Shown here piece after piece: positions 1 to 8,116 of a stretch of DNA of 64,000 nt. The position numbers and the translations under genes are program-made. The notes beneath the pieces are model-generated. The model worked only from the letters and a program-made list of their open reading frames with translations. It was not told where the DNA came from and ran no database searches. The stretch lies in assembly GCA_905234795.1 (NCBI GenBank), contig CAJOIQ010000011.1:29898-93897 (forward strand). Direction: 5' to 3'. The DNA is from an uncultured Bacteroidales bacterium. GTDB taxonomy: Bacteria > Bacteroidota > Bacteroidia > Bacteroidales > UBA932. Within the stretch, counting starts at the first letter, position 1. Each line of letters starts with the position of its first letter.

Positions 1-278
1 GCCAAAGCGTCCAGTTCCGTCATGACGATATCGATATTGTCGGGGCCGATACCGTGGGAAATGGCGGTGATGCGCTTGCCGTTGCGCTTGCCGGTGAGGG
101 AAACGAATTCCCGGGATTCGTGACGGAATTCGATATCGGTAAGGTATTCTCCAATCATGTCCACGCGGGACGGATCACCTACCATGATGACATTGTCGGC
201 CAGTTCCTCCGGTTTGACGTGAATGTGGAATACGGAGCCGTCGCCGTTGATGATGAGTTCGGATTCTGGAATTCTCAT
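1..278 (-). CDS. nucleoside phosphorylase, C-terminal part cut by window edge
   Basis: Only the first 92 codons lie in the window; the gene runs off the left edge. The protein begins MRIPESELIINGDGSVFHIH and contains VGDPSRV and a downstream SHGIGPDN stretch, matching the N-terminal phosphate and ribose binding region of the PNP/UDP phosphorylase family (phosphorolysis of purine or uridine nucleosides in salvage). Which nucleoside it prefers cannot be told from this part. It is divergent from the DPP11 gene, with a TATATTTG -7 box at 308-301. The family call is fairly sure; substrate is unknown. Confidence 0.8.
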   Translation of the reverse strand, partial: MRIPESELIINGDGSVFHIHVKPEELADNVIMVGDPSRVDMIGEYLTDIEFRHESREFVSLTGKRNGKRITAISHGIGPDNIDIVMTELDAL

Positions 279-300
279 AATGCATGTGGTCTAGTAAGGA

Positions 301-329
301 CAAATATAAGAATAATTTTGCTATTTTTG
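301..329. promoter_or_regulatory. divergent promoter pair for nucleoside phosphorylase and DPP11
   Basis: Two Bacteroidota-type -7 boxes (TAnnTTTG) lie back to back: TATATTTG on the minus strand at 308-301 and TATTTTTG on the plus strand at 322-329. The plus box sits 17 nt before the ATG at 347, which supports that start over an in-frame one at 284. No perfect -33 element is seen for the plus box. Confidence 0.55.
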
Positions 330-346
330 TGCAAAACCCTTTACAA

Positions 347-2317
347 ATGAAAAGAAGACTTCTCGCGGCCGCCCTGCTTCTTTGCATGACCGCCCCCCTC
401 CTCAAGGCCGATGAAGGCATGTGGCTTCCGGCCCTCATTTCCCAGCGTATCGGTGATATGCAGGCCAAGGGCTTCAAGCTCACCGCCGAGGATATTTACA
501 GCGTGAACCAGGCCAGCCTGAAGGATGCCGTGGTGCTTTTTGGCAGCGGCTGCACCGGAGAACTGGTGAGCGGCGAGGGCCTGCTGTTCACCAACCATCA
601 CTGCGGTTACAGCTACATTCAGCGGCATTCCTCCGTGGAACACGATTACCTCAAGGACGGCTTCTGGGCACTTACCCGGGCCGATGAACTCCCCAACCCC
701 GGCCTCACCGTGCGCTTCCTGGAAAGGATGGAGGACGTGACGGCCGTAGTGCTCAAGGGGTACAAGGCCAAGATGACCGAGGACCAGCGGCAGGAACTGG
801 TGAAAAAGAACGCCAGGAAACTGAGAGACCAGATAGAGAAAGAAGGCAACGGCATCAAAACCAGCGTGGAGGCCCTCTATTACGGCAACCAGTACTTCCT
901 CTTTGTGTTCCGGGAGTACAGGGACGTGCGTCTGGTGGGCGCTCCGCCATCCTCCATCGGCAAATTTGGCGGAGAAACCGACAACTGGATGTGGCCCCGC
1001 CACACCGGGGACTTCTCCATCTTCCGCATCTATGCCGGACCGGACAATCTGCCGGCCGATTACAGCGTGGACAATGTCCCTTATCGGCCCAAGAAGTTTA
1101 TGAAAATCTCCACCGCAGGGGTGAAGGAAGGCGATTTTACCTTTGTCTATGGCTGCCCCGGCAGCACGCAGGAGTATGTGCACTCGGAAGCTGTGAGGTA
1201 CATCCAGGACGTGTCTGACCCCGAGAAGATTGCCCTGCGCACCGCCCGGCTCAATCTGATGAAAAAGTACATGGACCAAAGCCAGGCCGTGCGCATCCAG
1301 TATTCTTCCAAGTACGCCTCCGTGGCCAATGCGTGGAAGAAGTGGCAGGGAGAGGAAAAGGGCCTGCGGAAGAACCTCGTAGTTCCCGTGAAGCAGGAGT
1401 ACGAAAAACGCTTTGAGGAATGGGCCGTGGGCACCCGCTATGAAGGATTGACCACCCGTCTGGCCCAGCTCTATGCCGCCCGCAACCCCATCTACCGCGC
1501 CTACGAATACTATAACGAGACCGTGCGTGCCGTAGAGAAGATTCAGAAGGGCATGGGGCGCGTGGTGCTGGCCAAGGACTACTACCAGCCTATTGACGAG
1601 GAAATCTTCGTGGCCATGATGGAAGCCTTCGACAAGGCCCTGGACGACAGTTACAAGCCGGCCTATTTCCTGGAAACGCGTGCCGAATTCGGCGGAAACA
1701 TGGAGGTGTGGAAGGACAGTGTCTTTGCCAATCCGGAACGGGCCAAGGCCCTTGCGGTGGCCCTGGACAAGCATTATTCCCAGCAAATCGCCCCCGTGGT
1801 CAAGGAACTGAGTCAGTCCATTACGCTGCTGTACCGGGATTACATGCAGGGCCAGATGGAGTTTGAACCTCAGAAGGCCTTCTATCCCGACGCCAACCTC
1901 ACCCTTCGCGTCGCCTACGGCAAGGTGGAAGGTTATCAGCCCTTGGATGCCGTTTATTATCGGCCCGTATCCACGCTGAAGGGAATTATCGAGAAGGACA
2001 ATCCCGACATCTTCGACTACAACATCCCCCAGGTGCTGCGGGATATCTATGCCCGGGGCGGCTTCCAGGACCAGCCCGTGTGCTTCCTGGCCACCAACCA
2101 CACCACCGGCGGCAATTCCGGCAGTCCGGTCCTCAACGCCGACGGCCATCTCATCGGCATCAACTTCGACCGCGTATGGGAAGGGACCATGAGCGACCTG
2201 GTCTTCGACCCCGAAATCTGCCGCAACATCTCCCTGGACGTGCGTTACCTCCTCTTTGTAATAAAAGAGGTAGGCCATGCGGACTACCTATTCAACGAAA
2301 TGGTGTTTGTGAATTAA
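347..2317 (+). CDS. dpp11: S46 family dipeptidyl-peptidase 11 (Asp/Glu-specific)
   Basis: Secreted or periplasmic serine exopeptidase that removes dipeptides from oligopeptides; it would feed peptide-derived amino acids to the cell. The 656-aa precursor has a signal peptide (about residues 1-21) ending before DEGMWLP. The S46 catalytic triad is visible: His85 in TNHHCGY, Asp222 in RHTGDFS and Ser591 in GGNSGSP. Arg609, 18 residues after the serine in NFDRVWEG, occupies the position of Arg673 in Porphyromonas gingivalis DPP11, the residue that selects acidic P1 side chains (Gly in DPP7). The start at 347 was chosen because of the signal peptide and the -7 box at 322. It ends directly against thrA, tail to tail. 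Confidence 0.93.
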   Translation: MKRRLLAAALLLCMTAPLLKADEGMWLPALISQRIGDMQAKGFKLTAEDIYSVNQASLKDAVVLFGSGCTGELVSGEGLLFTNHHCGYSYIQRHSSVEHDYLKDGFWALTRADELPNPGLTVRFLERMEDVTAVVLKGYKAKMTEDQRQELVKKNARKLRDQIEKEGNGIKTSVEALYYGNQYFLFVFREYRDVRLVGAPPSSIGKFGGETDNWMWPRHTGDFSIFRIYAGPDNLPADYSVDNVPYRPKKFMKISTAGVKEGDFTFVYGCPGSTQEYVHSEAVRYIQDVSDPEKIALRTARLNLMKKYMDQSQAVRIQYSSKYASVANAWKKWQGEEKGLRKNLVVPVKQEYEKRFEEWAVGTRYEGLTTRLAQLYAARNPIYRAYEYYNETVRAVEKIQKGMGRVVLAKDYYQPIDEEIFVAMMEAFDKALDDSYKPAYFLETRAEFGGNMEVWKDSVFANPERAKALAVALDKHYSQQIAPVVKELSQSITLLYRDYMQGQMEFEPQKAFYPDANLTLRVAYGKVEGYQPLDAVYYRPVSTLKGIIEKDNPDIFDYNIPQVLRDIYARGGFQDQPVCFLATNHTTGGNSGSPVLNADGHLIGINFDRVWEGTMSDLVFDPEICRNISLDVRYLLFVIKEVGHADYLFNEMVFVN

Positions 2318-4678
2318 TCACAGCGCCAGCATAATGTCATTCAGGAGCCCACCGGCCGTTTGGCGGGTGCCGGCTCCTGCTCCTTGTATGAGCATGGGGG
2401 AGGGGTAGTCGCCGGTGGTGATGAGGATGGCGTTGTCGGTACCGCGCAGGCCATACAGCGGACTGTCGGGCCCCACTTCCTGCAGGCCGACGGTGGCGTG
2501 CCCCTCGGCATCCACAGAGGCTACATAGCGCAGTTTGCGTCCGGCGGCGCTGGCGGCGGCATACCGTGCGGCGATATCGGCCGGAATGGGTTCCAGCGTC
2601 ACCTGGCTCTCCTCCAGTGGAAGACCGGCCTGACGGCTGAGAATGAGAATCTTCCGCAGTACGTCCTTACCGCTGAGGTCGATGGAAGGATCCGGCTCCG
2701 TATAGCCTTTCACGCGCGCTTCTTCCACCAGGGAATCCCAGCCGGAACCCTGGTAATGGTCCAGCAGATAGTTCAGCGTGCCGGAAAGCACGGCGTCCAT
2801 GCGCACCAGACGGTCTCCGCTCTGGACTACACGGTCCAGGGTGACCAGTACGGGCAGGGCGGCGCCGGCCGTGGTCTCGTAGCGCAGCGCCACACCGGCC
2901 TTGTGGGCGTCCAGCTGCAGGTTGCGGAACTGTGCATACGTCCCCGAGAAAGGAATCTTGTTACAGGCCACCACGCTGTAGCCGCACTGGAAAAGGTCCG
3001 GATAGCGGAAGCCGATTTCCTCGTTGGCCGTGCAGTCAATGAAAATGGGATTCTCCAGGGAAAGCCCGCACAGGGCGTCAATGTAGGATCCGGGCGTTCC
3101 AGCTTCCAGCAGTTCGCCGGCCTGGGTTAAATCAATCCCCTCTGTATCAATGATATATTTTTTGCTGCGGGCGATGCCGCACACGCGCAGTTCCTTGCCG
3201 GAGCGTTTGGCGATGGCCGCCGCGTTGTCCCGCAGCATGTCCACCAGCGCTTTGCCCACGCGGCCATAGCCGGCAATGAACAGCGGAATCACCTGCGTGG
3301 AGAAGCGGTCGAAGAACTCGTGATGGATGGCGCGGATGGCTTCATCGGCCCGGTCGGAGGGCACAATCACGGAGATATTGCGCTCGCTGGAACCCTGTGC
3401 CGTTGCCCGGACAGGGATGCTGTGACGGCCCAGGGCGGCCAGCATCTGGCCCGTGGCGCCGCTGTGGCCCAGCATGTCGTCGCCAATCACGCACACGATG
3501 GAAAAACCCTTCTCCACCTTGAGCGGATTCAGTTTTCCCAGCGAAATCTCGTAGGCAAAGCAGTCGTCGGCGGCCTTCCGGGCGCGGGCGGCGTCATCGG
3601 CCGATACCGCTATGCACATGGAGTGCACGGAGGATGCCTGCGTGATGAGGATGATGTTGATACTCTCGCGGGAGAGGGCGTCGAAAAGGCGGGAGCTGAA
3701 GCCCGGAACGCCCACCATTCCGCTGCCTTCCAGGGAGATGAGGGCGATGCCTTCGGAATGGGCGATGCCCACCACGCCGCCGTGGGTGCGGGGCGGATTC
3801 TTCTCCACCACGGTGCCCGGCTCCAGCGGGTGGAAGGTATCCTTCACATAGATGGGAATACCCTCGGCCACCACAGGCTGGATGGTGGGCGGATAGATGA
3901 CCTTGGCACCGAAGTGGGACAGCTCCTGCGCGGCGCGGTAGGAGATGAAGGGGATGGGACGGGCCGATGGAACCACTTTGGGATGCGCCGTCATGATGCC
4001 GGGCACGTCGGTCCAGATTTCCAGCTTGCGGGCATGCAGGCCCACGGCAAACAGGGAGGCGGTGTAGTCCGAACCTCCGCGGCCCAGGGTGGCGGGGCGC
4101 CCTTCGGTATCTCGGGCGATGAAGCCCGGCGCCAGGAAGAGTTCGGCATGCACGTGCTGCTGCACGGCTTCGGCAATGCGGCGGTAAGTCTCGGCGGTGT
4201 CCACCACACCGTCCCGCGTGAGCACCAGCTCCCGTGCGTCCAGCCATCGGCAGGCAATTCCCTGGGAAAGGAACTGGTCCGTGAGGATGCGGGTGCTCAG
4301 CAGTTCGCCGAAGCTTTCCACCGCGCTCAAGCTGGTGGGGGAGAGTTCGCCCACCAGGTACACGCCTTGCACGATGCTTTCCAGCTCCCCGAAGAGCTGG
4401 TCCACGGCCTGGCGGGTCTTGCCCCGGTATCCTTCCGGCAGCAGCTGGTCGATAATCTGGTGATGGCGGTCCTGCAGGGCCTGCAGTTTCTCCCGGCAGC
4501 CCTGGTCCCGGGCTGCGGCCAGCTGGCCAATCTTGATGAGCTGGTCCGTGCATCCGCTGATGGCGGAACTCACTACCAGGGTCCTGTCCTCTTCCAGGGC
4601 CTTTTTTATGACATCGATGGTCTGAAGCATGGCTTCAGCGCTGGCGACGGAAGTGCCGCCGAATTTTAATACTTGCAT
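2318..4678 (-). CDS. thrA: bifunctional aspartokinase I / homoserine dehydrogenase
   Basis: Catalyses the first and third steps from aspartate to homoserine in the cytoplasm. The 786-aa protein opens with the aspartokinase signature KFGGTSVA, carries the kinase and ACT-type regulatory region over roughly residues 1-460, and a homoserine dehydrogenase half from about residue 465 (Rossmann start VIPLFIAGYGRVGKALVD; later CTANEEIG and KVLRKILILSR-like helix). It is the last gene of the operon metY-metX-thrA, 3 nt after metX, so its homoserine goes straight to MetX. The usual length of the family is about 810-820 aa. Feedback inhibition by threonine is typical of the family but not tested here. 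A separate aspartokinase, lysC, is at 36496-37803. Confidence 0.95.
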   Translation of the reverse strand: MQVLKFGGTSVASAEAMLQTIDVIKKALEEDRTLVVSSAISGCTDQLIKIGQLAAARDQGCREKLQALQDRHHQIIDQLLPEGYRGKTRQAVDQLFGELESIVQGVYLVGELSPTSLSAVESFGELLSTRILTDQFLSQGIACRWLDARELVLTRDGVVDTAETYRRIAEAVQQHVHAELFLAPGFIARDTEGRPATLGRGGSDYTASLFAVGLHARKLEIWTDVPGIMTAHPKVVPSARPIPFISYRAAQELSHFGAKVIYPPTIQPVVAEGIPIYVKDTFHPLEPGTVVEKNPPRTHGGVVGIAHSEGIALISLEGSGMVGVPGFSSRLFDALSRESINIILITQASSVHSMCIAVSADDAARARKAADDCFAYEISLGKLNPLKVEKGFSIVCVIGDDMLGHSGATGQMLAALGRHSIPVRATAQGSSERNISVIVPSDRADEAIRAIHHEFFDRFSTQVIPLFIAGYGRVGKALVDMLRDNAAAIAKRSGKELRVCGIARSKKYIIDTEGIDLTQAGELLEAGTPGSYIDALCGLSLENPIFIDCTANEEIGFRYPDLFQCGYSVVACNKIPFSGTYAQFRNLQLDAHKAGVALRYETTAGAALPVLVTLDRVVQSGDRLVRMDAVLSGTLNYLLDHYQGSGWDSLVEEARVKGYTEPDPSIDLSGKDVLRKILILSRQAGLPLEESQVTLEPIPADIAARYAAASAAGRKLRYVASVDAEGHATVGLQEVGPDSPLYGLRGTDNAILITTGDYPSPMLIQGAGAGTRQTAGGLLNDIMLAL

Positions 4679-4681
4679 GGG

Positions 4682-5677
4682 CTATTTCATGATGATGGCC
4701 GACAGTTTGGCAATTTCCAGAAGGAAGCCGTCGTGGCCGAAGTCCGAACTGATTTCTATGTATTCTGCACCGGGAATCCACCGGCTCCATTCCCTGCTTT
4801 CGGCGGGCGGAAAGATTTGGTCGGTGTCTACCGCCACCACGGTGCAGCGGGCCTGGATGCGGCCCAGGGCCTGTTGGACGCCGCCCCTTCCACGACCTAC
4901 GTTGTGGCTGTCCATGGCGTTGCACTGGGTATAATAGCAGTAGGCGTCAAAGCCGCGGCGCAGCAGTTTTTCTCCCTGGTAACGCTCGTAGGAGGCTACA
5001 CGGCCGGCGAAAAGGGTGTCGGGATCTTCCTCGGCCTGGGTGCGGCCATACCCCTTGAAGCAGCGGTAGCTGATGAGTGCCTGGGCGCGGGCGCATTTGA
5101 GGCCGGCTGCGCCGCCGCTCAAATCCTTGGCTTCCCGGAATGTGGGGTCGGCCTCCAGGGCCATCCGCTGGGCTTCGATGGTGGCGCCCATGAACGGGGA
5201 AATGCGGGGAGCGGTGCACAGGAACAACGCCCGGCCAATCCTTTCCGGCTCGGTCACCGCCCATTCTACGGCGTTGAATCCGCCGTTGGAGGCGCCGATC
5301 AACAGGTCTATCTTTTCAATGCCCAGGTGCTTGCGGACGGCGATGAAGGCGCTCACGGAGTCCCGGATGGTCACCCGCGGGAAGTCCAGCAGCCAGAGCT
5401 TTCCTGTGGCGGGGTTCTCTCGCGCGGGGCTCTCGGAGCCGTAGGAACTGCCCAGCATGTTCACGCACACTACGTAATCCCTTTCCGGGTCGATGGTGCG
5501 GCCCGGGCCCACCATCTCCGGCCACCAGTCTTCCGGATTACTGTTGGCCGTGAGGGCATGGCAAATCCAGATGACCCGTCCGTGCCGCTCCTCCGAGGTA
5601 TGGAACACCAGGTGCGCCCCCTTGAGCACGCCCCCGGCTTCCAAAGGAAGGTCTACTATGATTTCGTGTCTACGCAT
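4682..5677 (-). CDS. metX: homoserine O-acetyltransferase (MetX-type alpha/beta hydrolase)
   Basis: Transfers an acyl group, presumably acetyl from acetyl-CoA, to homoserine for methionine synthesis. The 331-aa protein is an alpha/beta-hydrolase with the nucleophile Ser130 in GASNGG (GGSMGG in many MetX), an Asp in AVDTDQIF and a His in DFGHDGF near the C terminus, the expected Ser-Asp-His triad. It is somewhat shorter than the usual 350-380 aa. Its start overlaps the end of metY by 8 nt and its stop is 3 nt before thrA, so the three are co-transcribed and probably coupled. Acetyl versus succinyl specificity is inferred from the neighbouring MetY, which uses O-acetylhomoserine. Confidence 0.9.
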   Translation of the reverse strand: MRRHEIIVDLPLEAGGVLKGAHLVFHTSEERHGRVIWICHALTANSNPEDWWPEMVGPGRTIDPERDYVVCVNMLGSSYGSESPARENPATGKLWLLDFPRVTIRDSVSAFIAVRKHLGIEKIDLLIGASNGGFNAVEWAVTEPERIGRALFLCTAPRISPFMGATIEAQRMALEADPTFREAKDLSGGAAGLKCARAQALISYRCFKGYGRTQAEEDPDTLFAGRVASYERYQGEKLLRRGFDAYCYYTQCNAMDSHNVGRGRGGVQQALGRIQARCTVVAVDTDQIFPPAESREWSRWIPGAEYIEISSDFGHDGFLLEIAKLSAIIMK

Positions 5678-6956
5678 TTTCTAAGGCTTGTTGCAAATCG
5701 GCGATAATGTCTTCGGGGTCTTCCAGGCCGATGGAGAGGCGGATGAGATCCGGGGCGATGCCGGCGGCGCGGAGCTGCTCGTCGCTCAGCTGGCGGTGGG
5801 TATGGGAGGCGGGGTGCAGCACGCAGGTATGGCAATCGGCCACATGGGTTTCGATGGTGGTGAGCCGGAGGGCGTCCAGGAAGCGGTTGTCAAAGGCGCG
5901 GCCGCCCTTGAGGCCGAAGGCCATCACTCCGCTGCAGCCGTCGGGGCAGTATTTGAGGGCCAGGGCGTGGTGGGCGTCGTTTTCCAGGCCGGGGTAGTGT
6001 ACCCAGGCTACTTCGGGACGGTTCTGCAGCCACTGCGCCACCTTGAGGGCGCTCTCGCTGTGCCGGCGGATCCTCAGGTGCAGGGTCTGCAGGCCCAGGT
6101 GCAGATAGAAGGCGTTCTGGGGGCTCTGGGTGCTGCCCAGGTCCCGCATCAGATGGGTGGTGGCCTTTACGATGAAGGCCGCCTTGCCGAACTTCTTGGT
6201 ATAGGTAAGACCGTGGTAGGATGCGTCGGGGGTGGTGAGGCCGGGGAATTTGTCGGCATACTGGTCCCAGGGGAAGTTGCCGCTGTCCACCAGGGCGCCG
6301 CCCACGGATACCCCATGGCCGTCGATGAACTTGGTGGTGGAGTGGGTGACGATATCGGCCCCCCATTCAAACGGGCGGCACAGTACGGGGGTGGCGAAGG
6401 TGTTGTCCACCACCAGCGGCAGGCCGTTTTTGTGAGCCACCTTGGCCCAGCGCTCAATGTCGAAGACCTCTACGCCGGGGTTGGAGATGGTTTCCCCAAA
6501 GACCAGCTTGGTATTGGGCCGGATGGCGGCCTCAATCTCCTGGTCGCTGGCGTCGGCACCCAGGAAAGTGACGCCGATGCCCAGTTTGGGGAGGCTCACG
6601 CCCAGCAGGTTGAAGGTGCCGCCGTAGATGTTGTTGGCGGCGATGATATGGTCCCCGGCGCCGGCGATGTTAAGCACCGCGAAGAGGTTGGCGGCCTGGC
6701 CCGAGGACGTGAGGATGGCACCTACGCCGCCTTCAAGGTCGTTGATCTGGGCTGCCACGGCGTCTACCGTGGGGTTTTGCAGGCGGGTATAAAAGTAGCC
6801 GCTCTCTTCCAGGTCGAAGAGTTTGCCCATCTGGTCTGACGTTTCATATTTAAAGGTAGTGCTCTGGATGATGGGTAGCTGCCGGGGGGCTCCTTTTCCG
6901 GGGTTATATCCGGCGTGAACGCAACGGGTGTCTATTTTTGCCATATTTTCTGTCAT
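5670..6956 (-). CDS. metY: O-acetylhomoserine aminocarboxypropyltransferase (sulfhydrylase)
   Basis: PLP enzyme of the Cys/Met metabolism family that replaces the acetyl group of O-acetylhomoserine with sulfide to give homocysteine. The 428-aa protein shows the PLP lysine Lys209 in HSTTKFIDGHG and the SSGQAAN and YTRLQNPT motifs. It is the first gene of metY-metX-thrA. A -7 box (TAACTTTG, 6974-6967) ends only 10 nt before this ATG; an in-frame ATG at 6944 (MAKIDTRCVHAG) would leave a more normal leader and is a real alternative start. The divergent Lrp-family gene across a 142-nt gap is the obvious candidate regulator. Confidence 0.93.
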   Translation of the reverse strand: MTENMAKIDTRCVHAGYNPGKGAPRQLPIIQSTTFKYETSDQMGKLFDLEESGYFYTRLQNPTVDAVAAQINDLEGGVGAILTSSGQAANLFAVLNIAGAGDHIIAANNIYGGTFNLLGVSLPKLGIGVTFLGADASDQEIEAAIRPNTKLVFGETISNPGVEVFDIERWAKVAHKNGLPLVVDNTFATPVLCRPFEWGADIVTHSTTKFIDGHGVSVGGALVDSGNFPWDQYADKFPGLTTPDASYHGLTYTKKFGKAAFIVKATTHLMRDLGSTQSPQNAFYLHLGLQTLHLRIRRHSESALKVAQWLQNRPEVAWVHYPGLENDAHHALALKYCPDGCSGVMAFGLKGGRAFDNRFLDALRLTTIETHVADCHTCVLHPASHTHRQLSDEQLRAAGIAPDLIRLSIGLEDPEDIIADLQQALENA

Positions 6957-6966
6957 TTCTTTTCTG

Positions 6967-6997
6967 CAAAGTTATGTTGAGTAGAATAATCTTACAA
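6967..6997 (-). promoter_or_regulatory. promoter of metY-metX-thrA
   Basis: On the minus strand TTG (6997-6995), 20 nt, then TAACTTTG (6974-6967): an exact match to the Bacteroidota -33/-7 layout. The same TTGTAAG start of the -33 region recurs at the purE promoter. Confidence 0.65.
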
Positions 6998-7001
6998 GAG
7001 A

Positions 7002-7033
7002 TTGTGAAAATTAGGAAAATATTTCTATATTTG
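7002..7033 (+). promoter_or_regulatory. promoter of the Lrp/AsnC gene
   Basis: TTG (7002-7004), 21 nt, TATATTTG (7026-7033). It overlaps the metY promoter zone, so a bound regulator could affect both directions. Confidence 0.55.
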
Positions 7034-7084
7034 CTGTTAATAATAGAAAATGTAGAAAAAAATCGGCTGGAAATGGCCTTTGAC

Positions 7085-7097
7085 AGAATATTATTCT
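7085..7097. promoter_or_regulatory. candidate Lrp-type operator
   Basis: AGAATA-T-TATTCT is a perfect inverted repeat directly before the ATG of the Lrp-family gene. A related AGAATAAT lies at 6983-6990, between the metY box elements. Placement fits auto-regulation and control of metY, but this is inference. Confidence 0.35.
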
Positions 7098-7098
7098 T

Positions 7099-7566
7099 AT
7101 GACAGAAATTGTACTGGACAGCGTGGACCTGCAAATCCTGCGGGCACTGCAGGAAAATGCCCGGCTCACCACCAAGGAACTGGCGGCCCGGGTGAATTTG
7201 TCCACTACGCCGGTGTTCGAGCGCCTCAAACGGCTGGAACGGGGCGGCTTCATCCAGAAATATGTGGCCGTGCTGGACGCCCAGAAGCTGGGCCGCGGCT
7301 TCACGGTATTCTGCTCGGTAAAGCTGAAGCAGATGAACCGGGGCGTGGCACGGGATTTTATCTCCGTGATCAAGGATATTCCCCAGGTGGCCGAATGCTA
7401 CAATGTGTCCGGGGAGTATGACTATCTCCTCAAAATCCAGGCTCCGGACATGAAATACTATAATGAGTTTATCATTAATGTGTTGGGAACCATCGATTCC
7501 ATCGGCTCCATCCTCTCTTCGTTTGTCATGGACGAGATTAAGAACACCCACGCCCTGTATCTGTAA
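7099..7566 (+). CDS. Lrp/AsnC family transcriptional regulator
   Basis: 155-aa DNA-binding regulator. The N-terminal winged helix-turn-helix (about residues 6-60) contains LDSVDLQILRALQENAR and the recognition-helix stretch NLSTTPVFERLKRLE; the C-terminal half (about 65-150) is the ligand-binding, oligomerising RAM/Lrp_AsnC domain with a GEYDYLLKIQ strand. Such proteins sense amino acids. It is divergent from metY-metX-thrA across 142 nt that holds both promoters and a palindrome, so methionine- or threonine-family control of that operon is the likely job; the effector cannot be read from sequence. Confidence 0.92.
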   Translation: MTEIVLDSVDLQILRALQENARLTTKELAARVNLSTTPVFERLKRLERGGFIQKYVAVLDAQKLGRGFTVFCSVKLKQMNRGVARDFISVIKDIPQVAECYNVSGEYDYLLKIQAPDMKYYNEFIINVLGTIDSIGSILSSFVMDEIKNTHALYL

Positions 7567-7602
7567 CTATAAGGTATAATTCTTGTTGATATGTGTGTCA
7601 CT

Positions 7603-8115
7603 ATGAAGAAAATATTGGTTTTTGCTGCGCTCCTTATGGGCTTGAATGCCGGCGCGCAGAGCTTTGAAAGCACATTTGTACAGACGAAAACCCTTCAGCT
7701 GACGGGAAAGAAGATTGTCAGTGAAGGTACCATTACCTATACGGAACCTGCCAATTTGGCAATGATCTACTCCAAACCGGACGGAGATTATTTCATCGTG
7801 GACGGTCCTTTCCTGCGCTTTGACCTGCGGGGAATATCTCTGGACGTGAATACGGACACCAACAAAACCGTCCGTATCCAGCGCAACGCCATCCTTTACG
7901 GCATCCAGGGCAAATATGAGGATATTGCCAAGGAGATGGATGCCGACTGCGCCGTCACTTCCGTCAAGGGAGGCAAACATGTGGTCATCAAGGTACGCAA
8001 ACCGGCCCTTAAGGGTTATACCGGTATGGAACTGGACTATAACGCCAAGGGCCGTATCACCCGCATGGTGCTGGAAGAGGCCGGCGGTATCTCCACTGAA
8101 TATCTGGTCAAGTAG
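7603..8115 (+). CDS. LolA-like outer-membrane lipoprotein carrier protein
   Basis: 170-aa periplasmic protein with an N-terminal signal peptide (MKKILVFAALLMGLNAGAQ). The following FVQTKTLQLTGKKIVSEG and LAMIYSKPDGDYFIVDG segments match the LolA/LolA-like fold found in Bacteroidota, which shuttles lipoproteins (or, in paralogues, other lipids) between membranes. The start at 7603 was preferred to 7591 because it begins the signal peptide. The next gene starts 1 nt after its stop, so the two are probably co-transcribed. The family call is from short motifs and overall pattern; function in lipoprotein transport is inferred. Confidence 0.72.
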   Translation: MKKILVFAALLMGLNAGAQSFESTFVQTKTLQLTGKKIVSEGTITYTEPANLAMIYSKPDGDYFIVDGPFLRFDLRGISLDVNTDTNKTVRIQRNAILYGIQGKYEDIAKEMDADCAVTSVKGGKHVVIKVRKPALKGYTGMELDYNAKGRITRMVLEEAGGISTEYLVK

Positions 8116-8116
8116 T

